NCBI GenBank assembly: GCA_002682825.1
Contig: NOKP01000019.1
Span: 620,001 to 684,000 of the forward strand
DNA: 64,000 nucleotides
Origin: Neonectria sp. B-13
Lineage: Eukaryota > Ascomycota > Sordariomycetes > Hypocreales > Nectriaceae
Direction: 5' to 3'
How positions within the stretch are numbered: position 1 is the first letter of the stretch; every line of letters begins with the position of its first letter. Positions 11,997 through 21,711 of the stretch are shown one piece after another. The notes under the pieces are model-generated. The model was not told the origin of the DNA, ran no database searches, and worked only from the letters and a program-made list of their open reading frames with translations. The translations under genes were made by a program, and so were the position numbers.

Positions 11997-12676
11997 TATC
12001 TTCCTTTGCAAGATGTACTCTACAACTCCACCCTCGCAGTGGTCGAACCTTGGGCCAGCAGATACGTCAAGAACATCGTCGATGGCAGGTTTGGTGATGC
12101 TATCTAGGAACGCTACCATATCGCGGGACACGTACAGAAATATGGTATTATCCAAGGCACCAACCTCACTACACTCAAGAGCATTGAAGAAGATGCAATC
12201 GAGTACAAGCTCGGTGCGCCGGACCAGTTTGCCGAGGCTCTCAAATTCTACGCAAAGGCGAGCAAGAAAGATAGCCACGCCGACATCCTCCACATAATCT
12301 CCCACCTCACTCTTGATGACATTGCCAGCTTTGAGAAACGCACGACATTCTCTACTCGCTGCAGTGGAAATTGGTATGCCTGCCAATACGACTGCGCCCT
12401 TCTACTCAGCAGGATGTACGCGGGGAAGATCAAGATCGGCAATATGAGGCTTGTCAGTTCTTAGGAGACCTGCAACCTGAGGGAGGGTTGGACCATATGG
12501 CCGAGGAGCCGATGTCACGTTTTACACTGCTCGCGCCGTGGCACGAATCCTCGAAGAAGAGTGCGATCGTTTAGGTTCATGTTGCGGGCACCGGATGGTC
12601 TCGACCTATTCGCCCAAGAATAGCGCCAACCGCAAAATCTGCCTCAGCGGAAAGACCACATGTTGTTCAAATTAGA
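11997..12676 (+). pseudogene. Decayed paralogue of the 141-residue hypothetical gene
   Basis: In the plus frame running through 12021 the translation closely matches the minus-strand gene at 10045-10470. It shares VVEPWA, RFGDA, RYHIAG, LKSIEEDA and GAPDQF. Where the intact gene has Trp (DAVWARY), this copy has TAG at 12105-12107. The frame then stays open to a TAG at 12462. A second segment in another frame (about 12493-12676) reads RGADVTFYTARAVARILEE and a Cys-rich tail (GSCCGHRM, KTTCCSN) and ends in TAG. This suggests a longer ancestral protein that has taken a stop and a frameshift or lost a splice site. Programmed readthrough is unlikely. Confidence 0.7.
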
Positions 12677-13258
12677 TGGTGTTCCAGTGCGTGCTTGGAG
12701 CATGGGAGTTCGGCGGAAAAGGTGTTGACTTTGAGGTGGTCTTTGTGATGGGTCATAGACTCGGATCTTCGGGGCGGGTGGACGCTATACGGCAATATGG
12801 TAAGATCTTTTTGCTTGCTGGTAAATTTGATGAAAGAGGTTTTGGCAGGGACAAATGGGCAAGTAAGGTCAGATCAAAAAGATAGGAAAGGTCGAGAAAA
12901 CGAGGTAATAGACTAAGCTAGCTGCGGTGGGAATCATCCCTCATGTACAAAGTGACATTATTCCTTTCCTTTCTATCATTTTCATGAATGTGCTGGCAAA
13001 GCTGTTGTGGTGCCAGTTGCTTGCTTATTAGATGTCCGATGCCGCAACTAGCACGTGACATTTTAGGTGCGAACGCCTCGGGCCTACCCTATACCACTAG
13101 GTTACGCCCGACTATTCCAGGTGGCATAACTACTGCATTAAGAACGGTTATATTAGTATTTTTACTAACATGACCAATGTAAAGACGGGGGCCTGTTTTA
13201 TGTCGCGAACATAGGGTGGAATCCTTGATTATAATTAGTCTAAAACCTGCTTTCCATC
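12677..13258. other. Spacer, no gene seen
   Basis: Short ORFs only. The stretch lies between the end of the decayed paralogue and the 3' end of the acid phosphatase gene. It may hold more decayed sequence, but nothing I can name. Confidence 0.4.
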
Positions 13259-14662
13259 TCATTCCCAAAGATCATCCTCCTTCTCATTTTCACAGACAGC
13301 ATCAAAGTCTCCATACTTTTCCATCCCTGCACTAATAATCTTTTTAAATGTCTCAAACGGACAGCTAGCACCCGGTCCATTCTGACATAGTGGTAATGGT
13401 CGTGGTGCAGTATTAGCAATAAACCTCACAAAGTCCTCTTTCTCGGGTTTGCCACCCTTAACGCCTGGTCTCTCGCATGTCATCTTTTCCATGCCAACGT
13501 GTCCCAAGAATGGAATTAGATCAGACATCTTCCATGCCCGTACATGATTGACGTGCGAAGTCGGGAACTCATCGTATCCTTCTTGCGAAGACGAATTAAA
13601 GATTCCCAGTGCTGTGGCAACGAACGGCGGCACTTCACGGTGTGTGAAGTAGAAGAACAGGCGCTGATCGGCGGGCCATCCTGTTGTTTCATTGTGATTC
13701 GCACCGGAGTTGTTATCAATGGTATCGAATAGGCGAGATTGTGAATTTAGCCAAGGGAAACCGAGATAATTAGAAAGAGGATTCAGCGGCCCAACCATGT
13801 GCGCGTATTTCATGTCCCACGCGTATTCATAGGAGAGCCATTCCGAATCAGAGAATATGGCGCATATCGGCGAACGCTTGCCGTTGATGGCTGATTCGTA
13901 GCCGCAGAGTGATTGCAGCGCGAAGACGTCTTTGGGATCGAGGTCGTAGTCGTCGGGAGTGTGGGGGCTCAGGCGACGCGAGACTTGTTTGCCGTAGACA
14001 TTTAGGAACTCTTGCTGTTGCTTGGTTCCGGGGTCCTTTGAAAAATTTGAGCAAGCTTTGTGAGGGAGAAGGGCACGAGTGCCTTCATTCAAGTCTTTCT
14101 TGTCAAAGCGGATGATTTCGATATCGCCGTCGGCAGGAAATGCGCGTAGGAAGGCCTTGGCAGTATCATGCGTCCTTGATTTGGTGTCTGCTATGACACG
14201 CTTCACTGATGATGCTAGATGCCGATAAAGCTTCACCAGATGATGTCCGACCTCCTCAGCATCCTCCTTTCCAGAAGGAGTCACATCCTCGAGGTGATAT
14301 TCGTCGATTGGAGAATACCATGCATTTAAGAACGCGAGGGGACCTGAGAAGGCTCCTCGGTGCTTCTCTAGTTTGAAGAGAAATGGTTGGATGTAGTCCT
14401 CATATTCGGCTTCGTTGGCGTATATCGCGGCGTGTCGGATCAAATAGGAGGCAGCGGTTACGGTGCATCCTTCTGGCGCAGCGTGTTCAAGTCCGAATCC
14501 CACAGCATCGAAGTAGGGCGATATTCCCGGCAGATGGAAGAGCGGATCGAATTGATACCCTTGTGAATGATCGAGGCCTTGCAATGGATGTTGAACTGCA
14601 GATACAGATGTAGTCAACACAAGCGACAATGCAGCTGCAGTTGAGACAAAACTGTTCGACAT
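13259..14662 (-). CDS. Histidine acid phosphatase family protein, secreted
   Basis: An intronless frame of 467 residues starts at the ATG at 14662; an in-frame ATG at 14719 would add 19 residues that spoil the signal peptide. The N-terminus is a signal sequence (MSNSFVSTAAALSLVL... ending near SVSA). The family's phosphohistidine motif RHGxR appears as SYLIRHAAIY, keeping the Arg-His pair. The later HD dipeptide region reads FLGHVGMEKMTC, so the usual proton-donor Asp is not obvious. A further Arg-rich segment (ADTKSRTHDTAKAFL) matches the second phosphate-binding arginine of this fold. Several Cys residues in the C-terminal half suit disulfides in a secreted enzyme. The family hydrolyses phosphomonoesters, including phytate in some members. 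This clade's changed motifs leave the substrate open. Confidence 0.8.
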   Translation of the reverse strand: MSNSFVSTAAALSLVLTTSVSAVQHPLQGLDHSQGYQFDPLFHLPGISPYFDAVGFGLEHAAPEGCTVTAASYLIRHAAIYANEAEYEDYIQPFLFKLEKHRGAFSGPLAFLNAWYSPIDEYHLEDVTPSGKEDAEEVGHHLVKLYRHLASSVKRVIADTKSRTHDTAKAFLRAFPADGDIEIIRFDKKDLNEGTRALLPHKACSNFSKDPGTKQQQEFLNVYGKQVSRRLSPHTPDDYDLDPKDVFALQSLCGYESAINGKRSPICAIFSDSEWLSYEYAWDMKYAHMVGPLNPLSNYLGFPWLNSQSRLFDTIDNNSGANHNETTGWPADQRLFFYFTHREVPPFVATALGIFNSSSQEGYDEFPTSHVNHVRAWKMSDLIPFLGHVGMEKMTCERPGVKGGKPEKEDFVRFIANTAPRPLPLCQNGPGASCPFETFKKIISAGMEKYGDFDAVCENEKEDDLWE

Positions 14663-14719
14663 TATTCCTGGTAAAAGCAGTGCCTTTCGCAGCTTGAGGT
14701 CTGCGGGGAGGGAGAGCAA

Positions 14720-15276
14720 GGTGTTTTTGTGATCTCTGCTTTCTTCTCCGTAGGTTTATCCTTGCGAGTCTATGACGTAGAAGAGGCATGCTAAGAATCG
14801 AATCTCGATCTAAACTCTACTAGGCAACCCAAGCGAGCTAATGAATTTCATTCGGTACCTGATTGTCACTTAGCTACTTGGCTACTTCGAATTTGTAGTC
14901 CACAATAGCCTAAAAAAAAGCGTGGGCTAGCCCCTGTTAAGTACCGACCCGTGGCTAAAGACCAGGATTGGCTTTGTTTTGCACCTCTTGTTATATGCTG
15001 CTTTACAGATGCAATCGTCTTTTGGGGAATGAAAACGAGCAAATTTGCCAACGGTGAGACAGCTGCTCCAATCATTAAGATCATCGTGCACTTTTCAATT
15101 CACGTAGGGACATATTCAAAGATTCATATCAAACGATATAGATGAGAAAATTTCAACAATCTCAAGCGAACGCATTGGTTTCTGCACTGTTTTTTTCGAA
15201 CTGACAACATATCTAAGTTAAGATATGTAGCGCGGCAAAAGCCAACTAAATTCACACGCGGGTGTTGTTTTCAACC
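14720..15276. other. Upstream region of the acid phosphatase gene, no other gene seen
   Basis: No convincing ORF. A short poly-A tract lies near 14911. This region should hold the acid phosphatase promoter. Confidence 0.4.
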
Positions 15277-15705
15277 TTACTCTGACAGCTCCGAATAGTG
15301 GATGAGGTAGGAGTAGGAGCCCTGTAATTTCATCTCCCACACGCTTGAGAGGGCCTCGTAAACTCCACGGACACTTCCAGCTACGTATCATTTCGCCGTC
15401 AATACACTAGCGGCTATACGAGCACCATCAACATTGTAGCAGAGCAGCAGCGCGAGACTCGTTTTGTGGCCCTCTAAGAACTCTATAGCTTAATTCTGGG
15501 TGACAAACGTGGCTTCAAGCGTTTTCTAGAGCCCCTGCAAGACTTCGGGATCAGCGAACGGCTTTTGGCCTGACTGAACAGCAGGAAAGCCGAAAAGTTG
15601 GTCAGATGGGATGAGGAAAAGCTTTTTGGCCGGCAGAGATAGATAATAGCTGTCGGCAAGACGCGGATATTGGCTGCTAATGCGATCCTTCTTGATATCG
15701 AGGTT
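15277..15705 (-). pseudogene. Pseudogene with three in-frame stops, unknown family
   Basis: Read on the minus strand, one frame is protein-like for about 143 codons (NLDIKKDRISSQYPRLADSY ... FLEGHKTSLALLLCYNVDGA ... LIHYSELSE then TAA at 15277-15279). It is interrupted by TAG at 15526-15528, TAA at 15490-15492 and TGA at 15388-15390. Each stop can come from a sense codon (CAG or TGG, CAA, CGA) by one C:G to T:A transition. The intact upstream part of the gene is not visible. The family is not recognised. Confidence 0.55.
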
Positions 15706-16647
15706 TCTGCTTGGGATTAATACGGTCGGAAAACGCCGTCATGAAGACTAGGCTTGATTCTGGGCTCTTCTACCAAACTTCATCGTACTAATATAGATCA
15801 GCATTTGTCAAAGGCGAAAAGGTGAGCATCAGTATAGTACATCAATCAATCAAAGCGTTCTGCCAGACTAGGGTTGGCAAACGAGAGGGTGGCAGATTCG
15901 TCGCATTCCATCGGCTGTCACAAGGTTCCCCCACATGACAAGCTTCCTAGGCCCGCTGGTCTGGCATGGCAAGCAATTATGGATCAGACAACTCTCACCG
16001 CTAGTCTACAAATCGTCGGAGATACCTTGAGTTGGACGTGTCCCTCTGAAATATCGTAGTTATGTCATGACTCGTATGTCGGATTTGAATCACAAGGATA
16101 AGATCAGAGTGCTATATGGAGCATGGTTAAAATCCTTATTTCCTTCGTCATTTACTAGTTACTATCGGTTTGTTGATATCCCCTGTAATTCACCGTTGAT
16201 AGTAAGAATGCCGATCTTCTCCTCTAGCTATCATCATTAACCCTTGGCCTATCTCGCGTTTCACCCTATGGTAAACTAAGACTTCGGATTCCCGGGGCTC
16301 AGGGGTGGGCTTTCGGGCCTTGTTCGTGCCCGAAAGCGAAAGCGAGATCACACTCCCCTGCATAAAGTAGTATTTACTTCTTTAGGGAGGCCTAAACTAC
16401 CTTCATCCAATCATGGGCTATGGTGGAGCCACTTTTCACAACTCGTGCATCGGATTAGAAAAGTCCCGGGAACTGGGTTGTGTTATATATGCTTAATGGG
16501 AGCAGGTAAAACAGCCTAACTTCCCATACTATACGATCCTAACTTTCGCAGTGCCTCTTAGATTTTTTATCCCCCGAATCTATTATCTGACATCATTTTG
16601 CACGCGCAGCTCTCGGAATTTGCGAACCGTTTCTTGTGCCAGAAAAG
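15706..16647. other. Spacer, no gene seen
   Basis: Mixed sequence without a usable ORF. It may contain the lost 5' part of the pseudogene and the promoter of the dehydrogenase gene. Confidence 0.4.
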
Positions 16648-17535
16648 ATGTCTGGGAATTGTATAGTTTTGATCACGGGTACGAACAGAGGTAAGTATGA
16701 GTGAGCCTTCCATGCCTTATACATACTGAGTATACTCGCAGGCATCGGCAAAGGTCTCGTCGCAGCCTACCTTGCAGCCCCTGGCAATACTGTCATTGCC
16801 GCTGTCCGCGACGTGTCCCACCCAAGTTCTCAGACTCTCCAAGAACTCCCAAGAGGCCTCGGAAGCGTCTTGACCGTCATACAAATAAATTGCGGCAACG
16901 AAGACAGTGTGAGAAGTGCCGTTCGAAGTCTGGATATCCCCAAACTCGACATCGTGATATCCAACGCCGGCATCAACCAGAATTTCGACCAGCTAATCGA
17001 CGTAAACACGTCTGTGCTGCATCAACATGTCAAAGTCAATGCTTACGGGCCGCTGTGGCTTTTCCAAGAGACATTGCCGCTCCTGCGAAAGGCGACGGTG
17101 CCTAAATTTGTCACAATTTCTAGTGGAGCTGGGTCGACATCAGTCCTCGAGCTCATGGGAGAGCTACCAATGGGGGCTTACGGTGCATCTAAGTCGTTGG
17201 TCAATCATTTGATGAAACGGCTGTCCATCGAAGTTGAAGACGTGATTATCTGGCTTATGAACCCAGGGTAAGTGAGAGCTGAATACCATGAGTCGAGTCT
17301 TATGTGGTAACATTTTGCAGATGTGTTGAGACCGACATCGTGAAGAATTCTCGGAAGCATCTAAAGCTCCCAGACTCTATCACGATTGAAGAAAGTGTTG
17401 TTGGAATAGTGAAGATTGTAAGTTGACCAGGACCAAAAGAGTGTCCTTGAACTAATGTTATTATAGATTGGCGAATCTACACTGGAGACGAACGGGAAGT
17501 TCCTGAACTATGATGGAAGAGTTTTACCATGGTAA
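16648..17535 (+). CDS. Short-chain dehydrogenase/reductase
   Basis: Four exons, join(16648..16690, 16742..17267, 17321..17417, 17467..17535), give 244 residues, a usual length for classical SDRs. The cofactor-binding glycine motif TGTNRGIG is split by the first intron. Then come VISNAGI (the NAG motif), VTISSGAGS (catalytic Ser) and YGASK (catalytic Tyr and Lys). The PG motif region reads MNPGCVETDIV across the second intron. There is no signal peptide, so it is expected in the cytosol. It probably uses NAD(P)H for carbonyl or alcohol chemistry; the substrate is unknown. It lies tail-to-tail with the amine oxidase gene, which could hint at shared amine/aldehyde metabolism, but that is only context. 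Confidence 0.9.
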
Positions 17536-17930
17536 TACAACAGCTAATGCTGTACGTTGAATAACAATTCACCACCTTCTCGTGGGCATCACCTTCTAGT
17601 GGAAAATGACACTGTGAGGCCAACGTTAAAGATAGCGAGAATCAAAGGTCCAACTGCCTTAGTTAGGTTCTTTTTGGAGTTAATATGGCTGTATTCAACT
17701 CCTTGGCCATGGAATTGACGCAAAGTCAGCCGTGAAGAAAGAGTGTGATGAAAGGGCGAGGAAAGGAGAAAGAAGAAAATATTCCCTTTCACATGTGCTC
17801 GATTGTTATATACTCGAATGTTACTGCAGCCATACTTGCAGCCACCATGGATCCAGTTTGTAACGGTCACATGTCTCCCGGCCTTGGGTACAGCCACCGT
17901 TAGACTTCTTCTCATCCTCATCCTGATCCT
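17536..17930. other. Spacer between converging SDR and amine oxidase genes
   Basis: No gene seen. Both flanking genes end here, so it should hold two 3' ends. Confidence 0.45.
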
Positions 17931-20685
17931 TTAGCCACCAGGGTTCGTCTGCAGACTACCACTCGGATTCCAGGGAAACTTGGGGATCTGGATCTCTCCC
18001 ACGAAGCTGCCCAAGTCAGGCGCGGCTTTGTTCATATCGTACGCGCAGGTAGGCTGCTCCGTGCCGAACGTCTTCTCATCGATGATGGTCGAAGTGTCGT
18101 CGTACGAAAGCCGGACTCCGTGGATGGTGCGTCGTGACAAGTCGCCAGCAAAGTAGTTTTGCGGTGCAATGGCGATCGACGACATCGCTGTCGTGGTCAC
18201 AGTGTTTGGTAGATCGGCTGTGTTCGGGATGTGATGCATGCCCAGGTTGAAGTACCTTAAAAATGCGATGTTAGCTATGAATGATGGCCATGCGGCGGTG
18301 GAGGTAGTGGTGGAAAGACGTACAGGACGATATCCTCTTGGTCCAGACTCTCCCCGTTGAAGAACTCTTCGAAGTTCACGGCTGGGTGATGTGGGTCATG
18401 ACTATTGAAGGCGTATGCGCTCTTTGGCTCAGTGTCGTGATGCTGAAGCGCATAGAGGTTGTGATTGGCCCAGTTGGCGGATTGACCGAGGGCCGATGAC
18501 GATTGAACCGTCAGATAGGCGGTACTGCCACTGTCTGTAGATACTGTTAGCAAGATTACGGTGTGTCTGGGAAAGTTGGCATACTTGGGAAAATGCGGTA
18601 GCCTGGTGCCTCGCCGAATCTGTTCAACTGATCCTTGTTTACAACGGCGTATGAAGCAGCTCCGTTCTTGGACCAAGTGATTTTGCTATCGTCTTCGTTG
18701 GTGATGTATGAACGGTCGATCTTCATGGTGTTGATGGATTGACCATCAGACCAAGGGTAGCTGATAATTGTTAATAATATTCTGCGATACGGGACGGGGG
18801 AGAACCTGCACTTGAGTAGTCGGCACGAACTCAGTTTTTAACAGACTGTTTTTCCTGCCCTTGATATCCAAATCCAGCTTGAAATTGAGGACGTGGTCAT
18901 GCATAGAGCCTGACAAGTTGTCGTGAATATGAAAGCCATAATCACCGTCTCCCGACCAAAAGGCACCCTGAATGTAGCCTGAGGCCCGAGCGGTTACGGC
19001 GATGGAGCCATCGTAATGGAAAGAATACTCGAAGAGATAGTCGTAGTTGCCCACTGTCGAGACAGCACGCACGGTAAAGACAATGTTCTTCGTGGCAGAT
19101 ACATGGGTCCCTGTCAAGTGGCGTTGGATAGGGTAGCCGGTGTCGTATTCAAAGAGACAGATGCTGTTGGGGTGCACATGAGTAGTTTCGCTGATGTAAA
19201 ACGTGGTGTTGAGATAAGTAGCATGAGACGGGCAGTCGAAGCCGTCGACTAGGTTCCACTGACTAGTACCCATGCCATATGAGGAATCGAGGTACGCTGA
19301 CGAGGCATGTAGCGGGTCTTGTGAAGCGTAATGTGCAAGCGCCTCCTGGAGACCAAATTCGTAGATCAGACGCTCACCCTTGTACCGGATGTCATGAAGC
19401 TGCATGCCGACCTCCCGATGGTTGGAGATGTAAAAGCTAAAGTCCACTTTGTAACCTGATTAGCCACATGCCCCAAGGTTACGATGTGAAGTGAACCTAC
19501 TCCATTCGACGTAGTTCTCCTTTCTGTCCACACCGAACCGTGGTCCATCTGGCTGTACAGAGATGGGAGGGTATAGGTGGTCACGGGGCAGCTTGTCGCC
19601 TTCCTGGTCAGTGGAGGTCCAAGATCCATCGACGTTTGGTCCTGGCTTCCGGGCCAAAGTCTTGCTCCCCTTGCGGAACGCGGCAGTGGTAGGCCAGTAG
19701 TTGCCGTCGTAGTACCAGCCAACCACTTGCCATTTGGAAGGGTCGCGGCCGGTGATGTCGACTTTGAACTGCAAACTGGTGGGCAAGACAGTCTCGGAGA
19801 AGAATTCGCCTGTGTGAGCAGAATAAAACTCGTTCCACTGGTAAACCCTGTTGCCACTGTGAATCAAGGGATCACTGCCAGCGATCAACAGGTTGTCATC
19901 ATCAGCGCCTGTCGCGGTCTGTCAATGCTATCAGCTGAGAGGCTCTCGGACGAATGAAGTCGGGGGTATACTGACGCCATTGAGAAGTCGCTTGGTGATA
20001 TCCTTGATTTGGGTTCCCACATCAAGGTTGAATGCAGCGATGGCTTCACCGTCGGCGTTGTACACCTTGGTTCGGCCGCGGCCAGATGTAAAGATGTAGT
20101 TGAGTTCCTCGTACCGGGCCAAGCCCTTCTTGATGGGCAGTGGACCGACCATGTACTCCTGGATATAAGGTTGCAGCTGCGAATTAAATTGCAGCGTTGC
20201 TCTCGCGTAGCGGGCGGGAGCAGGACCATCTTCTTCGAGATATGCCAATGCGCCAGTCTTGTTCGGCTGCAACAGGTCCATACTCACAATGACATTGTCC
20301 CAACTGTTTACAATTAGTTGATCGGTCTCGCGATGACGATATTGCAACAGTAGAAAACGTCATTGGAGGCAGCATTGCGAAATGGGAAGACCTACGAGGT
20401 CGAGTTGACAACCGCAGTCAGATTGAGTTCCTCCTGTGCATGAAGGTAGGCAGTGACATCGGCATACTCGCGATCTGTGAGACTCTGGAAGATATTCTTC
20501 CTTGGCGCGGTAATGGAGACATCTTTCCCGGAGCCGCATCCGGATGTTGGGGCTTTACTGTCCCGGCGCTTTGAAGGACGGTTTAGGGAATGCGGCCGCG
20601 CAGCTGGACCAGAGACACCTGGGCGAGCTAAGACCTGGCCCAGAAAAGGCAGGAGACAAAGCTCCAAACAGACGACAAGACGCAT
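17931..20685 (-). CDS. Copper amine oxidase, secreted
   Basis: Seven exons on the minus strand: 20396..20685, 19976..20303, 19501..19918, 18810(or 18831)..19455, 18585..18760, 18324..18534, 17931..18255. This gives about 797 (or 790) residues. A signal peptide is present (MRLVVCLELCLLPFLGQVLA). The topaquinone motif T-x-x-N-Y-D/E reads TVGNYDY near residue 483. Copper ligands are visible as HDH near 531-533 and in GMHHIP near 697. The conserved DIRYKGERLIYE and LPNT segments also fit. The enzyme oxidises primary amines to aldehydes with release of ammonia and hydrogen peroxide. The fourth splice junction is odd: the acceptor (18761-18762, CAG) is clear, but the natural protein join (TTQV/YPWSDG) needs a GC donor. 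A GT donor 21 nt earlier (GTTCGT) also keeps frame but drops conserved-looking residues. Six other junctions are canonical. Confidence 0.88.
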
Positions 20686-21711
20686 GTTCGGTTGTGTTCA
20701 AAGACATGTACGAGTACACCGAGATGAGAATTGTATGATGGTACGAACTGCCATTAATAAAGGGGCAGCAGCAGATGACGTTTTTCGGGTTCACGGCGCC
20801 CCTTGGCACATTTTCCAATGTTTTCTTTTCCTGGGCGCTACGGGCCGGCAAGGTACGGCACGGCGCGAAGAAATACGAGATCCAATAAACCAATCTTAGT
20901 TACATCATCAACTACAGAAGCAAGGTTCCAGCGCATTAGAGAGCGGGACGAGCGGCTGAAATACGGTGGTCCCAATGCACCAAACAAGGAAACGACTTGG
21001 ACGATCGGCTCAACTTCATCTCGATTAAGCTAACCAGCTGCAAGAGGTGAAATGGACCCACGACCGGCAGACAGATGCCGGGTCATACGGTGGACAGCGC
21101 ACAACGCCACTTACACCTCCTCAAGGATTACAAGTTTTAGTTGCGTGATATTCAAGACTTGCCACTTTAGTTCCTGCAATAAGATGTTAGCCCAAGCCCC
21201 GGAGTCATTGTTACAGTACAGATCCACTAGCGCCAACAACGGAAAGAGGCAGGCTAAGAGGTAAGAGTACACACTCTACACTCTTTTCTTTTGCCAATGA
21301 AAATGACAATTCACCCCTTGATATCGAGCTAACGTTTATGATCCTGGGGAGGTATACAGTGCGTAGAAATTGTACAGGCTCTTAATGTGAGTTGGATGAT
21401 GCGGATCGTTCCCTCCTCGGCAAGGCTGGAACTAAGCACAAACTCGTAGCCAGGCCCCTATTCTCTACTGGACGGGCTATACAGCACCACCGCCTCACTC
21501 TTTCCTCTAGCTTAAATAAGCCCACTATTTGGAGACGCAGCTCGAGAAACTGGGTTCTAAGGATTTCACGTCATGGAGGCTATGGAATTGATAGGCCTTG
21601 GAACAAGGACCGCAAAACTTAATGGGGCAATTTACGCAAGCCAGACAGCCTCACCGTCAGGACACTTTACGAACCAGTGTCCCTCTCTATGATTGCCCTA
21701 CACTCTTCCCA
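20686..21711. other. Spacer between amine oxidase promoter and ABC transporter 3' end
   Basis: About 1 kb without a believable gene. Short ORFs on both strands have no conserved features. It should contain the amine oxidase promoter. Confidence 0.45.
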
